Below are positions 35,050-45,065 of a stretch of 64,000 nt of DNA, piece by piece; within the stretch, counting starts at the first letter, position 1, and each line of letters starts with the position of its first letter. The DNA is from an uncultured Succinivibrio sp. Its GTDB lineage: Bacteria > Pseudomonadota > Gammaproteobacteria > Enterobacterales > Succinivibrionaceae. A program made the translations under genes and the position numbers. The notes below the pieces were generated by a model. The model was not told where the DNA came from. It ran no database searches and saw nothing but the letters and a program-made list of their open reading frames with translations. The DNA is taken from positions 1 to 64,000 of the forward strand of contig CACZXZ010000004.1 of the NCBI GenBank assembly GCA_902785325.1, in the 5' to 3' direction.

Positions 35050-36330
35050 TTAAGCGCCACTATTTTTATCAACTGCATTAGCAGGATCTATAGTTTCGAT
35101 ATTTTGATCTTGATTAGGATCTAATGCTACAGCTTCTTCTTGTGAAGCTACTTCTTGAACTTCTTGCTCTTGACTTTGTTGAGCTTGAAGCTTAGCTTGC
35201 AAAGAGGCTTGTAAATCCTCCATTGAGGTTACAGACTTCTTCTTTTTTAAAGGAGCATCGTAATCAGGACAACCTTCAATTGGCTCTTTTAAAGCTTTTT
35301 GAACACAAGGATAAACGCTTGTTAAAAAGTCATTTAACAAAGCATCAATGCGATCATCAATACGCCAATCAATTAAAGACTCTTCATTAGAAACTTTTAC
35401 ATCGCCAACTTCTAAAGCAGGATCTTCAACTAATTGATAATGCTGCTGTTGCATGTACTCAGAGCCTAAAGCAGCTTGTACCACTGACAAATCGTCAGGG
35501 TTTAAGTAAATTGTGGCTCCTTTTTTGGCATTTGGTAAAATAGAAATAGCTTTTTCAATAGACTTTACTAAGAAGTCTGCGTTTTTAGCAATTTCTTTTT
35601 TAGTAATTACTTTTACTAAACGAGAGATGATATAAGCAATTTCATCAGTGACATCTTTATCAACCTGACGTAGTGGGTTTGCAAGGGCATCTGCAAGGTA
35701 TCTAAAGCGTTCTACTTGCTCTAAAACTACTTTTTGACCACTTTCTACACCTTCATTATGACCTTGTAAAAAGCCATCCTCATTGCCTTGAGCTAAACCT
35801 TCTTGATAACCTTCTTGACGACCTTGCTCTAAGCCTTCTTGATGACCTTTGGTATTACCCTCATTATAGCCATCATCATAACCTTGCTTTTTACCTTCCT
35901 CATAGCCTTGAGTTTTACCTTCCTCAAAGGCATCTTTACGAATTTGTTCTAACTCTTCAACGGTAACCTGAGGTTGAGCTACAGACTGCTCTGCTTCTAA
36001 CTCCTCGTCTAGGATTTCGTGAGCTTTACTAATTTCAACTTGTTCAGCTTGACGTCTTTCAAGCTCTTTTTGATGATTGATAATGGCACGACGTCTTTCT
36101 ACCATATCAATACTAATGCCTAAAGCATTAGTACCGGTTAAAGAGTCGCTATCTAAGGTAGGCCATTGCTTTACTTTATAATCTGTAACTTTGGCTGCGG
36201 AGGTAACAGTTGCAATATTTTTAGAATAACGAATATCTACTCTCTCGTTATTACGAGCTTTAGTACTTTCGTTAGCAACTATTTGAGGACCTTTGTTAAC
36301 CTCTTCAAAGCCTTCTAGAAAATCTTCCAT
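35050..36330 (-). CDS. fliH: Flagellar export regulator FliH
   Basis: A 426-residue FliH, far longer than in E. coli (235). Residues 138-198 form an uninterrupted glycine repeat (EEGKTQGYEEGKKQGYDDG and so on), the GxxxG helix typical of FliH, here unusually regular. The conserved V1-stalk-like domain follows (about 215-340), then an acidic/glutamine-rich tail. Binds FliI and FliN. Confidence 0.93.
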   Translation of the reverse strand: MEDFLEGFEEVNKGPQIVANESTKARNNERVDIRYSKNIATVTSAAKVTDYKVKQWPTLDSDSLTGTNALGISIDMVERRRAIINHQKELERRQAEQVEISKAHEILDEELEAEQSVAQPQVTVEELEQIRKDAFEEGKTQGYEEGKKQGYDDGYNEGNTKGHQEGLEQGRQEGYQEGLAQGNEDGFLQGHNEGVESGQKVVLEQVERFRYLADALANPLRQVDKDVTDEIAYIISRLVKVITKKEIAKNADFLVKSIEKAISILPNAKKGATIYLNPDDLSVVQAALGSEYMQQQHYQLVEDPALEVGDVKVSNEESLIDWRIDDRIDALLNDFLTSVYPCVQKALKEPIEGCPDYDAPLKKKKSVTSMEDLQASLQAKLQAQQSQEQEVQEVASQEEAVALDPNQDQNIETIDPANAVDKNSGA

Positions 36331-36344
36331 TTACGCCTCACAGA

Positions 36345-37454
36345 CTAAATAAAGTCTCCGCCGCCACCGCCACGGTTTAGCATGATAGCGCCAGAATCTG
36401 CCAATTTTCTAGCAATAGTAAGGATTTCTTTTTGAGCTGCCTCAACATCTGACAACTTAGTAGGGCCCATAGAAGCCAAATCCTCTTTCAAGGAAGCAGA
36501 TGCACGAGAGGACATGTTCTTGAAGAACTTCTCCTTTAGAGTATCGTCGGCGCCCTTTAAAGCCTTTTGTAGGATATCTGATGGAACATCACGCAATAAG
36601 GTCTGGATAGAACGGTCGTCCACAGCACCCAAGTTCTCGAATACGAACATAAGATCTTGGATTTGAGTACCAATATCTTTGTCCTGAGACTGAATAGCGT
36701 TCATTAACTGAGCCTCAGTTGAGCTATCTAAGTAGTTCATGATATCAGCAGCACTCTTAAGACCACCGATCTTAGCAGTTTGGGAACCTGCAGCACCAGC
36801 AAATTGTTTTTCCATGATCTCGTTTAATTCTTGTAAAGCAGCAGGTTGTACTTCCTCTAAGGTTGCAATACGCATGATTAAGTCTAAGCGCACTGCCTCT
36901 GGGAACTGAGCTAAAATCTCAGCTGACTGCTCTGGCTCTAAGTAAGACAATACGATAGTCTGAATTTGAGGGTGCTCGTGCTGAATAATAGTAGCAACTT
37001 GTCTTGCATCCATCCACTTTAGAGAATCTAGACCACGAGAACCAGTACCTAAAGAGATCTGCTCGATTAAGTTGTTGGCCTTTTCTGCACCTAAAGCAGC
37101 TACTAGAGCGTGGCGTACGAAATCTGAGTTGCCTAAGCCTAAGTTTGAATGCTGTGTTACATCCTTTAGAAAGGCTTTATGTACAGCATTTACTTGATCT
37201 TGAGTGAAAGCGGTCATCTCTGACATTCTTACACCAAGCTTTTGCACTTGTTTAGGCTCTAAATTTTTAAAGATTTGAGCAGCATCTTCCTCTGATAAAG
37301 AGAGCATCAAAAGCACCGCTTTATCCATGCCATTCATGTTTTCTAAAGCGCTTTTTTCATCCTCGGTTAATTCTAGTACCGCATTAGATGAAGGAGCACT
37401 TACGCTAGTACCACCTATAGTTGTAGTAGGTAATTTGGTAGCAGTATCTGACAT
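36345..37454 (-). CDS. fliG: Flagellar motor switch protein FliG
   Basis: A 369-residue rotor protein linking MS ring and stator. EHPQTIQTIVLSYLEP-like sequence (EHPQIQTIVLSYLEP) marks the middle domain; the C-terminal torque helix with charged residues (DDRSIQTLLRDV, MSSRASASLKEDL) is present. An N-terminal addition of about 30 residues and a glycine-rich end (GGGGGDFI) are seen. Confidence 0.96.
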   Translation of the reverse strand: MSDTATKLPTTTIGGTSVSAPSSNAVLELTEDEKSALENMNGMDKAVLLMLSLSEEDAAQIFKNLEPKQVQKLGVRMSEMTAFTQDQVNAVHKAFLKDVTQHSNLGLGNSDFVRHALVAALGAEKANNLIEQISLGTGSRGLDSLKWMDARQVATIIQHEHPQIQTIVLSYLEPEQSAEILAQFPEAVRLDLIMRIATLEEVQPAALQELNEIMEKQFAGAAGSQTAKIGGLKSAADIMNYLDSSTEAQLMNAIQSQDKDIGTQIQDLMFVFENLGAVDDRSIQTLLRDVPSDILQKALKGADDTLKEKFFKNMSSRASASLKEDLASMGPTKLSDVEAAQKEILTIARKLADSGAIMLNRGGGGGDFI

Positions 37455-37463
37455 AATTTACTC

Positions 37464-39341
37464 CTAAGCCTTCTCTTTATAGTCTGATTCAAGCCAATCT
37501 TTGATAACCTCAGCAGTAAGTTGAGGTTCATTTGAAGCTAAGGTTCTAACAGCCTTTAACAGATCAGCTTCTTTATGAAGATTTGGTAATTCAATACCGC
37601 CTTCTTGATTGATGCTATAAACTTGATCGGCCAATTCTTTATTCTTAGCAATTAAGTTGAAATCGTCGTAGCCATCGAGAGCTGATTGAGAATCAAGCTC
37701 GTCTTGATCAACCTCATTAACATCCTCGTCTTTCTTGAGAAGCTTGTTCAATAGAGGTCTTATGATAAAGATAATTACCATGAGTACGATAAGTACGGAG
37801 CCACCGATTCTTACTAACCTAAAGAAGAACTCTTGCTCATACCAAGGTAGAGGAGGTTTGATATCGTCGTGTGGGAAGGATACAGTTTCAACCTTCACAA
37901 AATCACCACGTGCATCATTTAAACCTAAACCACCACGTACTAAATCGGCAATCTTATTTAAGTCCTCTTGAGAGCGAGGGGTATAGGTTACATAACCGTC
38001 TTTATCTAAACTACGTACATAGTCAACAGCTACAGATACTGTAAGTCTTTGTACTACGTTAGTAGGACTTATAGTATGTCTCATGGTGGTATCTACTTCG
38101 TAGTTACGCACAGCTTCACGACTCTCTTTACGATTTGAGCTACCGTCAGTTGCTGTTGCAGTTCCATTTTTAAGCTGTTGTGGAATTGCAGCATTTGCAG
38201 GAGGCTGATTTGATAAAGAACCTGGTACACCATAAGGATTAGTCTTATCCTCGCCACCTGCTTGCTCTTTTAAAGTCTCAGAACGCACAGCTTGAGAATC
38301 TGGATTATATAATTGGCTAGTTTCCTCTTGTACAGTGGTGTCTAGGGTTACATCCACTTCAGCTGAGTAATTACCAAGACCTAGCATTGGAGCTAGAATT
38401 GCATCTAACTTATCGCGATATTGAGCCTCACGCATGGTGCGTAATTCAAACTCACGTTGAATTTTGCTCTCAGCTGTATCTGCTTTAACCTCTGCTGACA
38501 GTTGACGACCATTCTGATCTGTTACGCTTACATCCTTTTGTAATAGGTTATGTACAGAGGCTGCTACTGTCATACGAATGGTATTAACATTCTCAGGAGT
38601 TAAATAGGCATTTGGCTTTAAGGTTACTACTACAGCAGCACTAGGACGGCTCTTTTCACGAGCAAATACATTGTCTTTTGGAATTGCAAGTAACACAGTG
38701 GCGTGTTGAACTCCATCAATTCTTTCAATGGCACGAGCAAGCTGAATTTCACGACCGTGTTTGATACGCTCGTTTTCCATACGCTGAGATACACCAAAAC
38801 CAGTGTCGGTCATAATGATTTGGTCGCCAACATCAGTCTTTTCTTTAGGCAAGGCAATACCCTTACGTAACATCATTTCAGTTATTTCGTTGTAGTCTTT
38901 TGCTAAAACTGTAATGGTGTTATTGCCAACTAATTTGTACTTATAACCTTCGTTATCTAAGAAATCTAATACTGAGCCAATTTCTTGTGCTGAGTATTGG
39001 CCTAATTGACGGTTTGTGTCAGAACTTGAACGGCTATCAGAGCTTGTAAAAGTAATAATCGCAAAAATAATGGCTGCAATAAAAACTACTAAAAAAGCAA
39101 TGATGATAAGACGGCGAGACATCTCACCATCTTTAAAGAAACCTTTTAGGGCAGAGGTTTTTGGAGGTAAAGAGTTATCCTCTGAGGTTACAGGCATTGA
39201 GCTGTCGTCATAAGAATTAGCATCGTCATGTTGTGTACTGTCATTTACATCACTTTGAGGTGTTGCAGCAGGAGTTAAAGCATTGGCACTGCCATTTGCA
39301 TTAGCACCTTGATTGGCAACAGGAAACTCATTGTCTGCCAT
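37464..39341 (-). CDS. fliF: Flagellar MS-ring protein FliF
   Basis: A 625-residue membrane ring protein with an N-terminal tail of about 70 residues, helix at about 77-99, YscJ-like ring domains (FGVSQRMENERIKHGREIQLARAI, in part) and a second helix near 510-530. The C-terminal FliG-binding segment (TLASNEPQLTAEVIKDWL) is intact. Ten bases upstream of fliG. Confidence 0.96.
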   Translation of the reverse strand: MADNEFPVANQGANANGSANALTPAATPQSDVNDSTQHDDANSYDDSSMPVTSEDNSLPPKTSALKGFFKDGEMSRRLIIIAFLVVFIAAIIFAIITFTSSDSRSSSDTNRQLGQYSAQEIGSVLDFLDNEGYKYKLVGNNTITVLAKDYNEITEMMLRKGIALPKEKTDVGDQIIMTDTGFGVSQRMENERIKHGREIQLARAIERIDGVQHATVLLAIPKDNVFAREKSRPSAAVVVTLKPNAYLTPENVNTIRMTVAASVHNLLQKDVSVTDQNGRQLSAEVKADTAESKIQREFELRTMREAQYRDKLDAILAPMLGLGNYSAEVDVTLDTTVQEETSQLYNPDSQAVRSETLKEQAGGEDKTNPYGVPGSLSNQPPANAAIPQQLKNGTATATDGSSNRKESREAVRNYEVDTTMRHTISPTNVVQRLTVSVAVDYVRSLDKDGYVTYTPRSQEDLNKIADLVRGGLGLNDARGDFVKVETVSFPHDDIKPPLPWYEQEFFFRLVRIGGSVLIVLMVIIFIIRPLLNKLLKKDEDVNEVDQDELDSQSALDGYDDFNLIAKNKELADQVYSINQEGGIELPNLHKEADLLKAVRTLASNEPQLTAEVIKDWLESDYKEKA

Positions 39342-39364
39342 GATAAAACCTCACTTTAAACAGA

Positions 39365-39784
39365 TTAAATCTGCATTTGAGAAATTGTCTTATAAGCTTC
39401 AATCATTTTATTACGAATTTGAATCGTTGCTTCAAATGAGATTGAAGACTTTTGTGATGCAAGCATAACATCTGACAATGTTACGGAGCGATCACCTAAA
39501 TCAAAACGAGTCTGTTTGTTTGTAGAATCATTTTGTAAAAAATTTACGTTTTCAAAAGCTTGATTTAGCATATTTGCAAAAGCACCAACATTATCAGGCT
39601 CTTTTGCTTGTTCTGCTTGTACAGCTTGAGCACTTGGATTGTAAACTGGGCTATTGTCTACTTTAGCTTGATTTACATGATTACCATTTGCTACATCAGT
39701 TAAGGTTCTCATTTGCTGTTGCATTCTTTGCAACTGAGCTAACATTGAACCATTTGCACCAAGTGAATTTATTGACATACTCAT
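39365..39784 (-). CDS. fliE: Flagellar hook-basal body protein FliE
   Basis: A 139-residue rod adaptor. The C-terminal part (DVMLASQKSSISFEATIQIRNKMIEAYKTISQMQI, in part) is the conserved FliE signature. First gene of the fliEFGHIJ unit, with a sigma-54-like site 53 bases ahead. Confidence 0.94.
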   Translation of the reverse strand: MSMSINSLGANGSMLAQLQRMQQQMRTLTDVANGNHVNQAKVDNSPVYNPSAQAVQAEQAKEPDNVGAFANMLNQAFENVNFLQNDSTNKQTRFDLGDRSVTLSDVMLASQKSSISFEATIQIRNKMIEAYKTISQMQI

Positions 39785-39836
39785 CTTACACCTTCCGTCA
39801 AAAATTAGACGCTAAACTAACTCTTGAGTAAGATAA

Positions 39837-39853
39837 TTCAAGTTGTGTGCCAA
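39837..39853 (-). promoter_or_regulatory. Sigma-54-like promoter of fliE operon
   Basis: Minus strand TTGGCAC-ACAAC-TTGAA: exact -24 element and spacing, with A instead of C in the -12 TTGCA. Position before fliE fits the rule that this class of flagellar genes is RpoN dependent. Confidence 0.6.
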
Positions 39854-39968
39854 CTTTAAAAATTCACTTTCGTTAAGCTTTTTATAAGTATAGATTTTGC
39901 CTTTTTCTCTTTGTTTTTTCAAGAAATTAGCCTTTTTATACTCAATAAATTGAGAAAACTCACAAACA

Positions 39969-39988
39969 ATGTAAGCTAAAGCTTACAT
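39969..39988. terminator. Hairpin between AAA/PD-(D/E)XK gene and fliE operon
   Basis: Arms ATGTAAGCT and AGCTTACAT (39969-39977, 39980-39988) around AA. It lies between the AAA gene end (40044) and the fliE promoter and may end the former transcript; on the plus strand TTTT-A-A-G follows. Confidence 0.45.
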
Positions 39989-40043
39989 TTTAAGATTTCT
40001 CTTTTGAGAGATAGGATTTAATTTTGAGGATTTTAAGTTAAAG

Positions 40044-41702
40044 TTAATCTACTCTAACGACTTTTTTAAGACACTTATCAGGACTTGAGAACACAACCAC
40101 ATATCTTGTCAACGGCAGAATTGGAGCTACCTTACCGTAGTCACGGGTGAGTACTTGTGAAGTTGCATCTTCAAGGACTTTTTCAAGGTTGTCTTGTTCT
40201 TTTAATAGTTTTAACTCAAAGACAAATCTTTGACCGTCCATTTCTATCATAAGATCGGTTCGACCTCTTTGCTGTAAGACTTCACGTGAGGCATTAACGT
40301 GAGCATAAAGAAAATAACTGTATAAGATATCTCTTAAATTAGCTTCTACATCAAAGATGGTTGTATCGTAGCCAAAGGTATTTGCAACTGCATCAAAAAT
40401 GTCGAAAAAGTCCTCTTCAGCTTTAGACAAGCAGGCTTTTTGAATAGCCTTAAAATCAGCATTTTTTCTTAAATATATGATGTCAGAACTTTCTAAATTA
40501 GATAAAAAGATCTCATCGAAAAACATGTTCTTGATAAACTGTCTTAACTCTAAGTTTGGAATACCTATACTTACAGCATTACCATCAACTGATTTTATTG
40601 AATAGTAGCCTGCTTGATACATCATAAGGAGAGGATCTTTATCTAAAATTGAAGATGGACTTTCTAATTTAGCTTTAGATATTACTTCAGTACCATCAAT
40701 ATTATTAGATAGCATATTGAGGCTGTAACTGTGAGCTCGTCTTAATTTTGACAAGTCCTTAAAGTAATTTACGATCAATGTCGAATAGCCACTGCTATTG
40801 GCCCAATAGCACTTATAGCCACAACTGCTACTTACCAATTGCAAAAAGTTTAGTATGGACCAAGGATTATAGACAAGGACAGAGGCTGACTCTTCAAAAC
40901 AGAAGCCGTCATAGTTTAATTTTAGATTATAAAATACCTCATCGACAGTGCAATCAAGCTCATAAGCTGCGCGCTTAATGTAAGCTAAAAAGTAATGCTC
41001 TAACTCCTCTTTGGTGAAGCCTAATAAAGCGCCATATTTCTTATTTAAAGTTAAATCTAAAATAGTATTAAAGGCACTTAAAATACTCATGTCAAAAGAT
41101 CTAGTTTCACCTGTTATAAACATAAACCTAAACTTTGAAGACAGAGCTTTTAAAAGAGAAAAGAAAGATATTAAACATTCTTTTATTGCTTTTTGTGACT
41201 GACTCTCACCACCAACACTTGTTAAAGGTAAGTCATAATCATCTATTAACAGCACTACTTCTCCATTTTGACACTGAGAAAGTAATTCTCTTAATACGGC
41301 TCGAGGCTCATTTAACAATTCTTCTGAATAGGTTAACTGATACTCTTTAGCAAAGGACTTTAAGATATCAGTAAACCTTCGGTTAAATTTTCCAAAATCA
41401 TTTGAAGCTATAGCTGAAAAATCAAGATGCAAGACTTTATAGGTTCTCGTATCTTGCCAAAGCTTTTCTATTTTTAAGCCTTTAAAATACTGTCTTCTTT
41501 GTCTAAATAAGTTGTTTAATACTGATATCAGCAAGGACTTACCAAAGCGTCTTGGTCTTGTAAAGAGGATAGGACTACTTTCAATTTTAGTTAATTCAAA
41601 GATTAAATCGGTTTTATCTACATAGATCAAATTACCGTCAATCATCTTCTCAAAATTTGTTTCACCACAAGGTAATCTTTGCAGATCAAGACTATTACTC
41701 AT
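40044..41702 (-). CDS. AAA-ATPase-like protein with PD-(D/E)XK nuclease domain
   Basis: A 552-residue protein of the AAA-ATPase_like (PF09820) plus DUF1703/PDDEXK_9 type. It opens with LPCGETNFEKMIDGNLIYVDKT (in part), the family start, then the odd P-loop RPRRFGKS (49-56). The nuclease-like end reads RTDLMIEMDG then FELK (about 478-495), giving D, E and K of the active site. Such proteins occur in many copies in anaerobe genomes; role unclear, defence or mobile-element related by inference. GGAGAGAG precedes the ATG. Confidence 0.88.
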   Translation of the reverse strand: MSNSLDLQRLPCGETNFEKMIDGNLIYVDKTDLIFELTKIESSPILFTRPRRFGKSLLISVLNNLFRQRRQYFKGLKIEKLWQDTRTYKVLHLDFSAIASNDFGKFNRRFTDILKSFAKEYQLTYSEELLNEPRAVLRELLSQCQNGEVVLLIDDYDLPLTSVGGESQSQKAIKECLISFFSLLKALSSKFRFMFITGETRSFDMSILSAFNTILDLTLNKKYGALLGFTKEELEHYFLAYIKRAAYELDCTVDEVFYNLKLNYDGFCFEESASVLVYNPWSILNFLQLVSSSCGYKCYWANSSGYSTLIVNYFKDLSKLRRAHSYSLNMLSNNIDGTEVISKAKLESPSSILDKDPLLMMYQAGYYSIKSVDGNAVSIGIPNLELRQFIKNMFFDEIFLSNLESSDIIYLRKNADFKAIQKACLSKAEEDFFDIFDAVANTFGYDTTIFDVEANLRDILYSYFLYAHVNASREVLQQRGRTDLMIEMDGQRFVFELKLLKEQDNLEKVLEDATSQVLTRDYGKVAPILPLTRYVVVFSSPDKCLKKVVRVD

Positions 41703-41723
41703 TTATTCTCTCTCCATAAAAAT

Positions 41724-41757
41724 AAAGTCCCCATATCTAGCAAGATTATGAGGACTT
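41724..41757 (-). terminator. Terminator of the tyrS-rpiA operon
   Basis: Minus strand: 11-bp stem AAGTCCTCATA/TATGGGGACTT with one G-U pair (arms 41725-41735 and 41747-41757), followed by TATTTTT. It is 26 bases after the rpiA stop. Confidence 0.8.
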
Positions 41758-41782
41758 ATTTGATTAAGCAAAATCTTTTAGC

Positions 41783-42445
41783 TTAATTTCTCTTTAAAAC
41801 TTTAACGCCTGCTTCTGTAGCATAAAGTACGATATCAGCACCTTTAGCGGCGAATAAACCTACAGTTACAACGCCTGGGATTTGATTGATAGTCTTTTCT
41901 AAAGCTACAGGATCAGTGATGGATAAACCGTGTACATCAAGGATTTCACAACCATTGTCGGTAATGCAACCTTCGCGTAGCACAGGATTGCCACCTAAAG
42001 CACGTAAAGAGCGAGCAACTTGCTCACGGCCCATAGGTATAACTTCAACTGGTAATGGGAATTTACCAAGAGTTTGTACTAACTTTGATTTATCTACAAT
42101 GCAGATAAACTTTTTAGCCATTGAAGTTAAGATCTTCTCGCGGGTTAAACAAGCACCGCCACCTTTAATCATATTAAAGTTAGGATCAACCTCATCAGCA
42201 CCGTCAATATAAACGTCATAAGGCTCTGTAGCATTAGGATCTACTACCTTAACACCGATATTAGTTAAAGCTTCAGTAGTTTTATTTGAAGAGCTTACAG
42301 CCTCTTTTACAGGAACTTTATTGATGCCAATTTGCTCAATAAACTTCATAACTGTAGAGCCTGAGCCTACACCTAAAACTGCATTTTGAGGAATGTATTC
42401 AAGAGCAGCTTTAGCTACCATTACTTTTAATTCGTCTTGAGTCAT
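41783..42445 (-). CDS. rpiA: Ribose-5-phosphate isomerase A
   Basis: A 220-residue enzyme of the pentose phosphate pathway interconverting ribose 5-phosphate and ribulose 5-phosphate. LGVGSGSTV (phosphate site), YIDGADEVD and KGGGACLTREKI (catalytic region) are intact, and length equals that of E. coli RpiA (219). Ten bases downstream of tyrS, hence one transcript. Confidence 0.97.
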   Translation of the reverse strand: MTQDELKVMVAKAALEYIPQNAVLGVGSGSTVMKFIEQIGINKVPVKEAVSSSNKTTEALTNIGVKVVDPNATEPYDVYIDGADEVDPNFNMIKGGGACLTREKILTSMAKKFICIVDKSKLVQTLGKFPLPVEVIPMGREQVARSLRALGGNPVLREGCITDNGCEILDVHGLSITDPVALEKTINQIPGVVTVGLFAAKGADIVLYATEAGVKVLKRN

Positions 42446-42455
42446 TTTTTAAATC

Positions 42456-43640
42456 CTATTCTACAGTTACTTTTGCAAATCTACGTTTGCCTACTTGCCA
42501 AATTGCAGTACCCTTTTCAATAGCAAAGTTCTTATCGGTAATTACTTTACCATCACACTTTACTGCTGACTGTTTAATCATACGTAAAGCTTCAGAGGTA
42601 CTCTCACATAAACCAGCATCTTTTAATAGGTTTGCTAAAGCAGTTGATGTTACAGTAACTTCTTTAATATCATCTGGTAATGCACCTTTAGCAAATTGAG
42701 ACTTAAAGCCTTCAACAGCTTGATTTGCCTCATCCTCACCGTGGTATCTTGCAACAATCTCACGACCTAACTCAATCTTAGCATCGCGTGGATTCATGCC
42801 GTTTTGGCACTGCTCTTTTAGAGCTTTAATTTCATCTACGCTCTTGAATGATAATAAGTCGTAGTAAGACCACATTAAATCGTCAGAGATGGACATGATC
42901 TTACCGAACATCTCTTTTGGAGACTCGGTTACACCAATGTAGTTGTGTTTAGATTTTGACATCTTAACTACACCATCTAAACCTACTAATAGAGGCATCA
43001 TTAACACTACTTGAGGCTCCATGCCTGCATCTTTTTGTAGTTCACGACCCATCAATAGGTTAAATTTCTGATCAGTACCACCTAACTCAACGTCAGCTTT
43101 GATAGCAACAGAGTCATAACCTTGGAATAAAGGATATAAGAACTCATGAATAGCAATAGGCTGATTTGAAGCAAAACGCTTTGAGAAATCGTCACGCTCT
43201 AACATACGAGCAACGGTTAGTTTTGAAGCTAATTTAATGGTACCTGCTGCACCTAGCTTCTCACACCACTCAGAGTTGTAGCGGATTTCAGTTAAATCTT
43301 TATCAAGAATCTTAAAAGCCTGCTCAGCGTAAGTTTTAGCATTCTCGATGATTTGCTCACGTGGTAATTCAGGACGAGTTGCGTTTTTACCTGAAGGATC
43401 ACCAATAGCTGCAGTAAAGTCACCGATAATTAACACAATCTTGTGACCTAACTTTTGGAAAGTACGTAACTTATTTAAGATCACAGTATGACCTAAATGG
43501 ATATCAGGTGCGGTAGGATCCATACCTAACTTAATAGTTAACTGACGACCTGACTCTAGCTTTTTCTTAAGCTCTTCTAAAGGAATGATTTCTTCTGCAC
43601 CACGAGCAATCTCACGTAATGCGCTTTGAATATCAGCCAT
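42456..43640 (-). CDS. tyrS: Tyrosyl-tRNA synthetase (TyrZ/type 2)
   Basis: A 394-residue class I aminoacyl-tRNA synthetase that charges tRNA-Tyr. HIGH element HLGH at 48-51 in [12 protein letters not shown] and KMSKS at 226-230; a C-terminal S4 RNA-binding domain (about 330-394) follows. The KMSKS spelling and length put it in the second bacterial TyrRS group (as in Haemophilus and Pseudomonas TyrZ) rather than with E. coli TyrS. Confidence 0.96.
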   Translation of the reverse strand: MADIQSALREIARGAEEIIPLEELKKKLESGRQLTIKLGMDPTAPDIHLGHTVILNKLRTFQKLGHKIVLIIGDFTAAIGDPSGKNATRPELPREQIIENAKTYAEQAFKILDKDLTEIRYNSEWCEKLGAAGTIKLASKLTVARMLERDDFSKRFASNQPIAIHEFLYPLFQGYDSVAIKADVELGGTDQKFNLLMGRELQKDAGMEPQVVLMMPLLVGLDGVVKMSKSKHNYIGVTESPKEMFGKIMSISDDLMWSYYDLLSFKSVDEIKALKEQCQNGMNPRDAKIELGREIVARYHGEDEANQAVEGFKSQFAKGALPDDIKEVTVTSTALANLLKDAGLCESTSEALRMIKQSAVKCDGKVITDKNFAIEKGTAIWQVGKRRFAKVTVE

Positions 43641-43749
43641 AAAATACCTTTATTTTTCTGATTAACATTGTGATAATTAACCGAGTATTTTACATTATTT
43701 TGTGAATAATCTAAACACATTTAGGCAAATGTATCTTAAGGATTAACTT

Positions 43750-44892
43750 ATGCAAGAGTTATATATAGGTTTGATGTCTGGTACAAGTATTGACGGTATC
43801 GATGCTGTGCTTTGCACCTTTAATCAAGGAAAAAGTGAAATTCTTGAAAGTACTAGTGTAGATTATGATAAAGATACTAAAGCTTTATTACATAGCCTGT
43901 GTCAAAGCTCCTATGATGAAATTGAAAAATTAGGTGTTGCTAAAGTAAAGCTTGCGACTTTCGAGGCAAAAGCTGTAAATGAATTACTTTTAAAGGCTAA
44001 AGTTGAAAAAGAAGACATTGTCGCCATAGGATCTCACGGTCAAACCATTCGTCATCGTCCTGAAAAAGGCTTTTCAATACAGTTAGATGATGGAGCCTTA
44101 CTTGCAGCTTTAACTGGCATTGATGTCATTTGTGATTTTAGATCAGCTGATATTGCTCATGGTGGTAATGGAGCACCTTTAACTCAAGCTTTTCACAAAA
44201 TGCAATTTCAAGATCCTACTAAAGTGAGCTTTGTACTAAATTTAGGCGGTATAGCAAATTTAACTGTCATAGATTGCCAAGGTAAAATCTTACAAGCTTA
44301 TGATGTAGGTCCTGCTAATACCCTTTTAGATACTGTATGTCGCATGATTTTTAACAAGAATTATGATAAAGACGGTGAACTTTCAAAAAAAGGACAAGTA
44401 AACAGTAAACTATTATCTGACTACATGTCCTGTGACTACCTAAAATTACCACCACCAAAATCTACAGGTCGTGAAACCTTTAACGCAGACTTTATCAAAG
44501 AAGAGCTTTTAATAGCTACTACGCATCCAGAGTTTGCCTATGATTTAATGGCAACTTTAGCAGAGTTTACATCTCTATGTTGTGTTAATGCGATAAGACA
44601 AGCTATCTTTAAATTTAAGATTGATAAAAGTCGTTTAATTGTGTGTGGTGGTGGTGCTTATAACCCTGTTATCATGGGTAAATTAAGTGAAGCTTTAGCT
44701 AAAAACAATGTAGAAACCTATATAGCAGATGATTTAGGTGTTAATTCAAAACTAATTGAAGCTCATGCTTTTGCTTATTTTGCATATAAATTTGTAAAGC
44801 GTGAGCCATTAGATTTAGCTTGTAGTACAAATGCAAGAGAAAACTCTATTCTAGGTTGTCTCTATCCTAAAACACCTTCACTAAAAGCTTAA
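43750..44892 (+). CDS. anmK: Anhydro-N-acetylmuramic acid kinase
   Basis: A 380-residue sugar kinase of the ASKHA fold that phosphorylates and opens 1,6-anhydroMurNAc in cell-wall recycling. The start GLMSGTSIDGIDAVL, the GSHGQTIRH region, and NLGGIANLT are diagnostic. Divergent from tyrS; a 109-base spacer carries both promoters. Confidence 0.96.
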   Translation: MQELYIGLMSGTSIDGIDAVLCTFNQGKSEILESTSVDYDKDTKALLHSLCQSSYDEIEKLGVAKVKLATFEAKAVNELLLKAKVEKEDIVAIGSHGQTIRHRPEKGFSIQLDDGALLAALTGIDVICDFRSADIAHGGNGAPLTQAFHKMQFQDPTKVSFVLNLGGIANLTVIDCQGKILQAYDVGPANTLLDTVCRMIFNKNYDKDGELSKKGQVNSKLLSDYMSCDYLKLPPPKSTGRETFNADFIKEELLIATTHPEFAYDLMATLAEFTSLCCVNAIRQAIFKFKIDKSRLIVCGGGAYNPVIMGKLSEALAKNNVETYIADDLGVNSKLIEAHAFAYFAYKFVKREPLDLACSTNARENSILGCLYPKTPSLKA

Positions 44893-44910
44893 TTTACATT
44901 TTCTTTCGCT

Positions 44911-44941
44911 TAAGCAAACAACCTTAACGGTTGTTTGCTTA
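44911..44941 (+). terminator. Hairpin after anmK
   Basis: Perfect 13-bp stem TAAGCAAACAACC/GGTTGTTTGCTTA (44911-44923, 44929-44941) with a 5-base loop; the T tract is weak. Confidence 0.65.
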
Positions 44942-45065
44942 TAAGTGACATTAAAACCTATCAACATCTTTTCTTGTGAAAACTTAATTTCTACACAAGC
45001 AAGCATTATCTATAACTTTCCATTACAATATAGGCAATAAACAGTTAAACAATAAAAGATACATT

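Noticed and set aside
43641..43749. T-box or other riboswitch before tyrS
   Set aside because: The leader is only about 110 bases shared with a divergent gene, with no T-box motif or strong hairpins.
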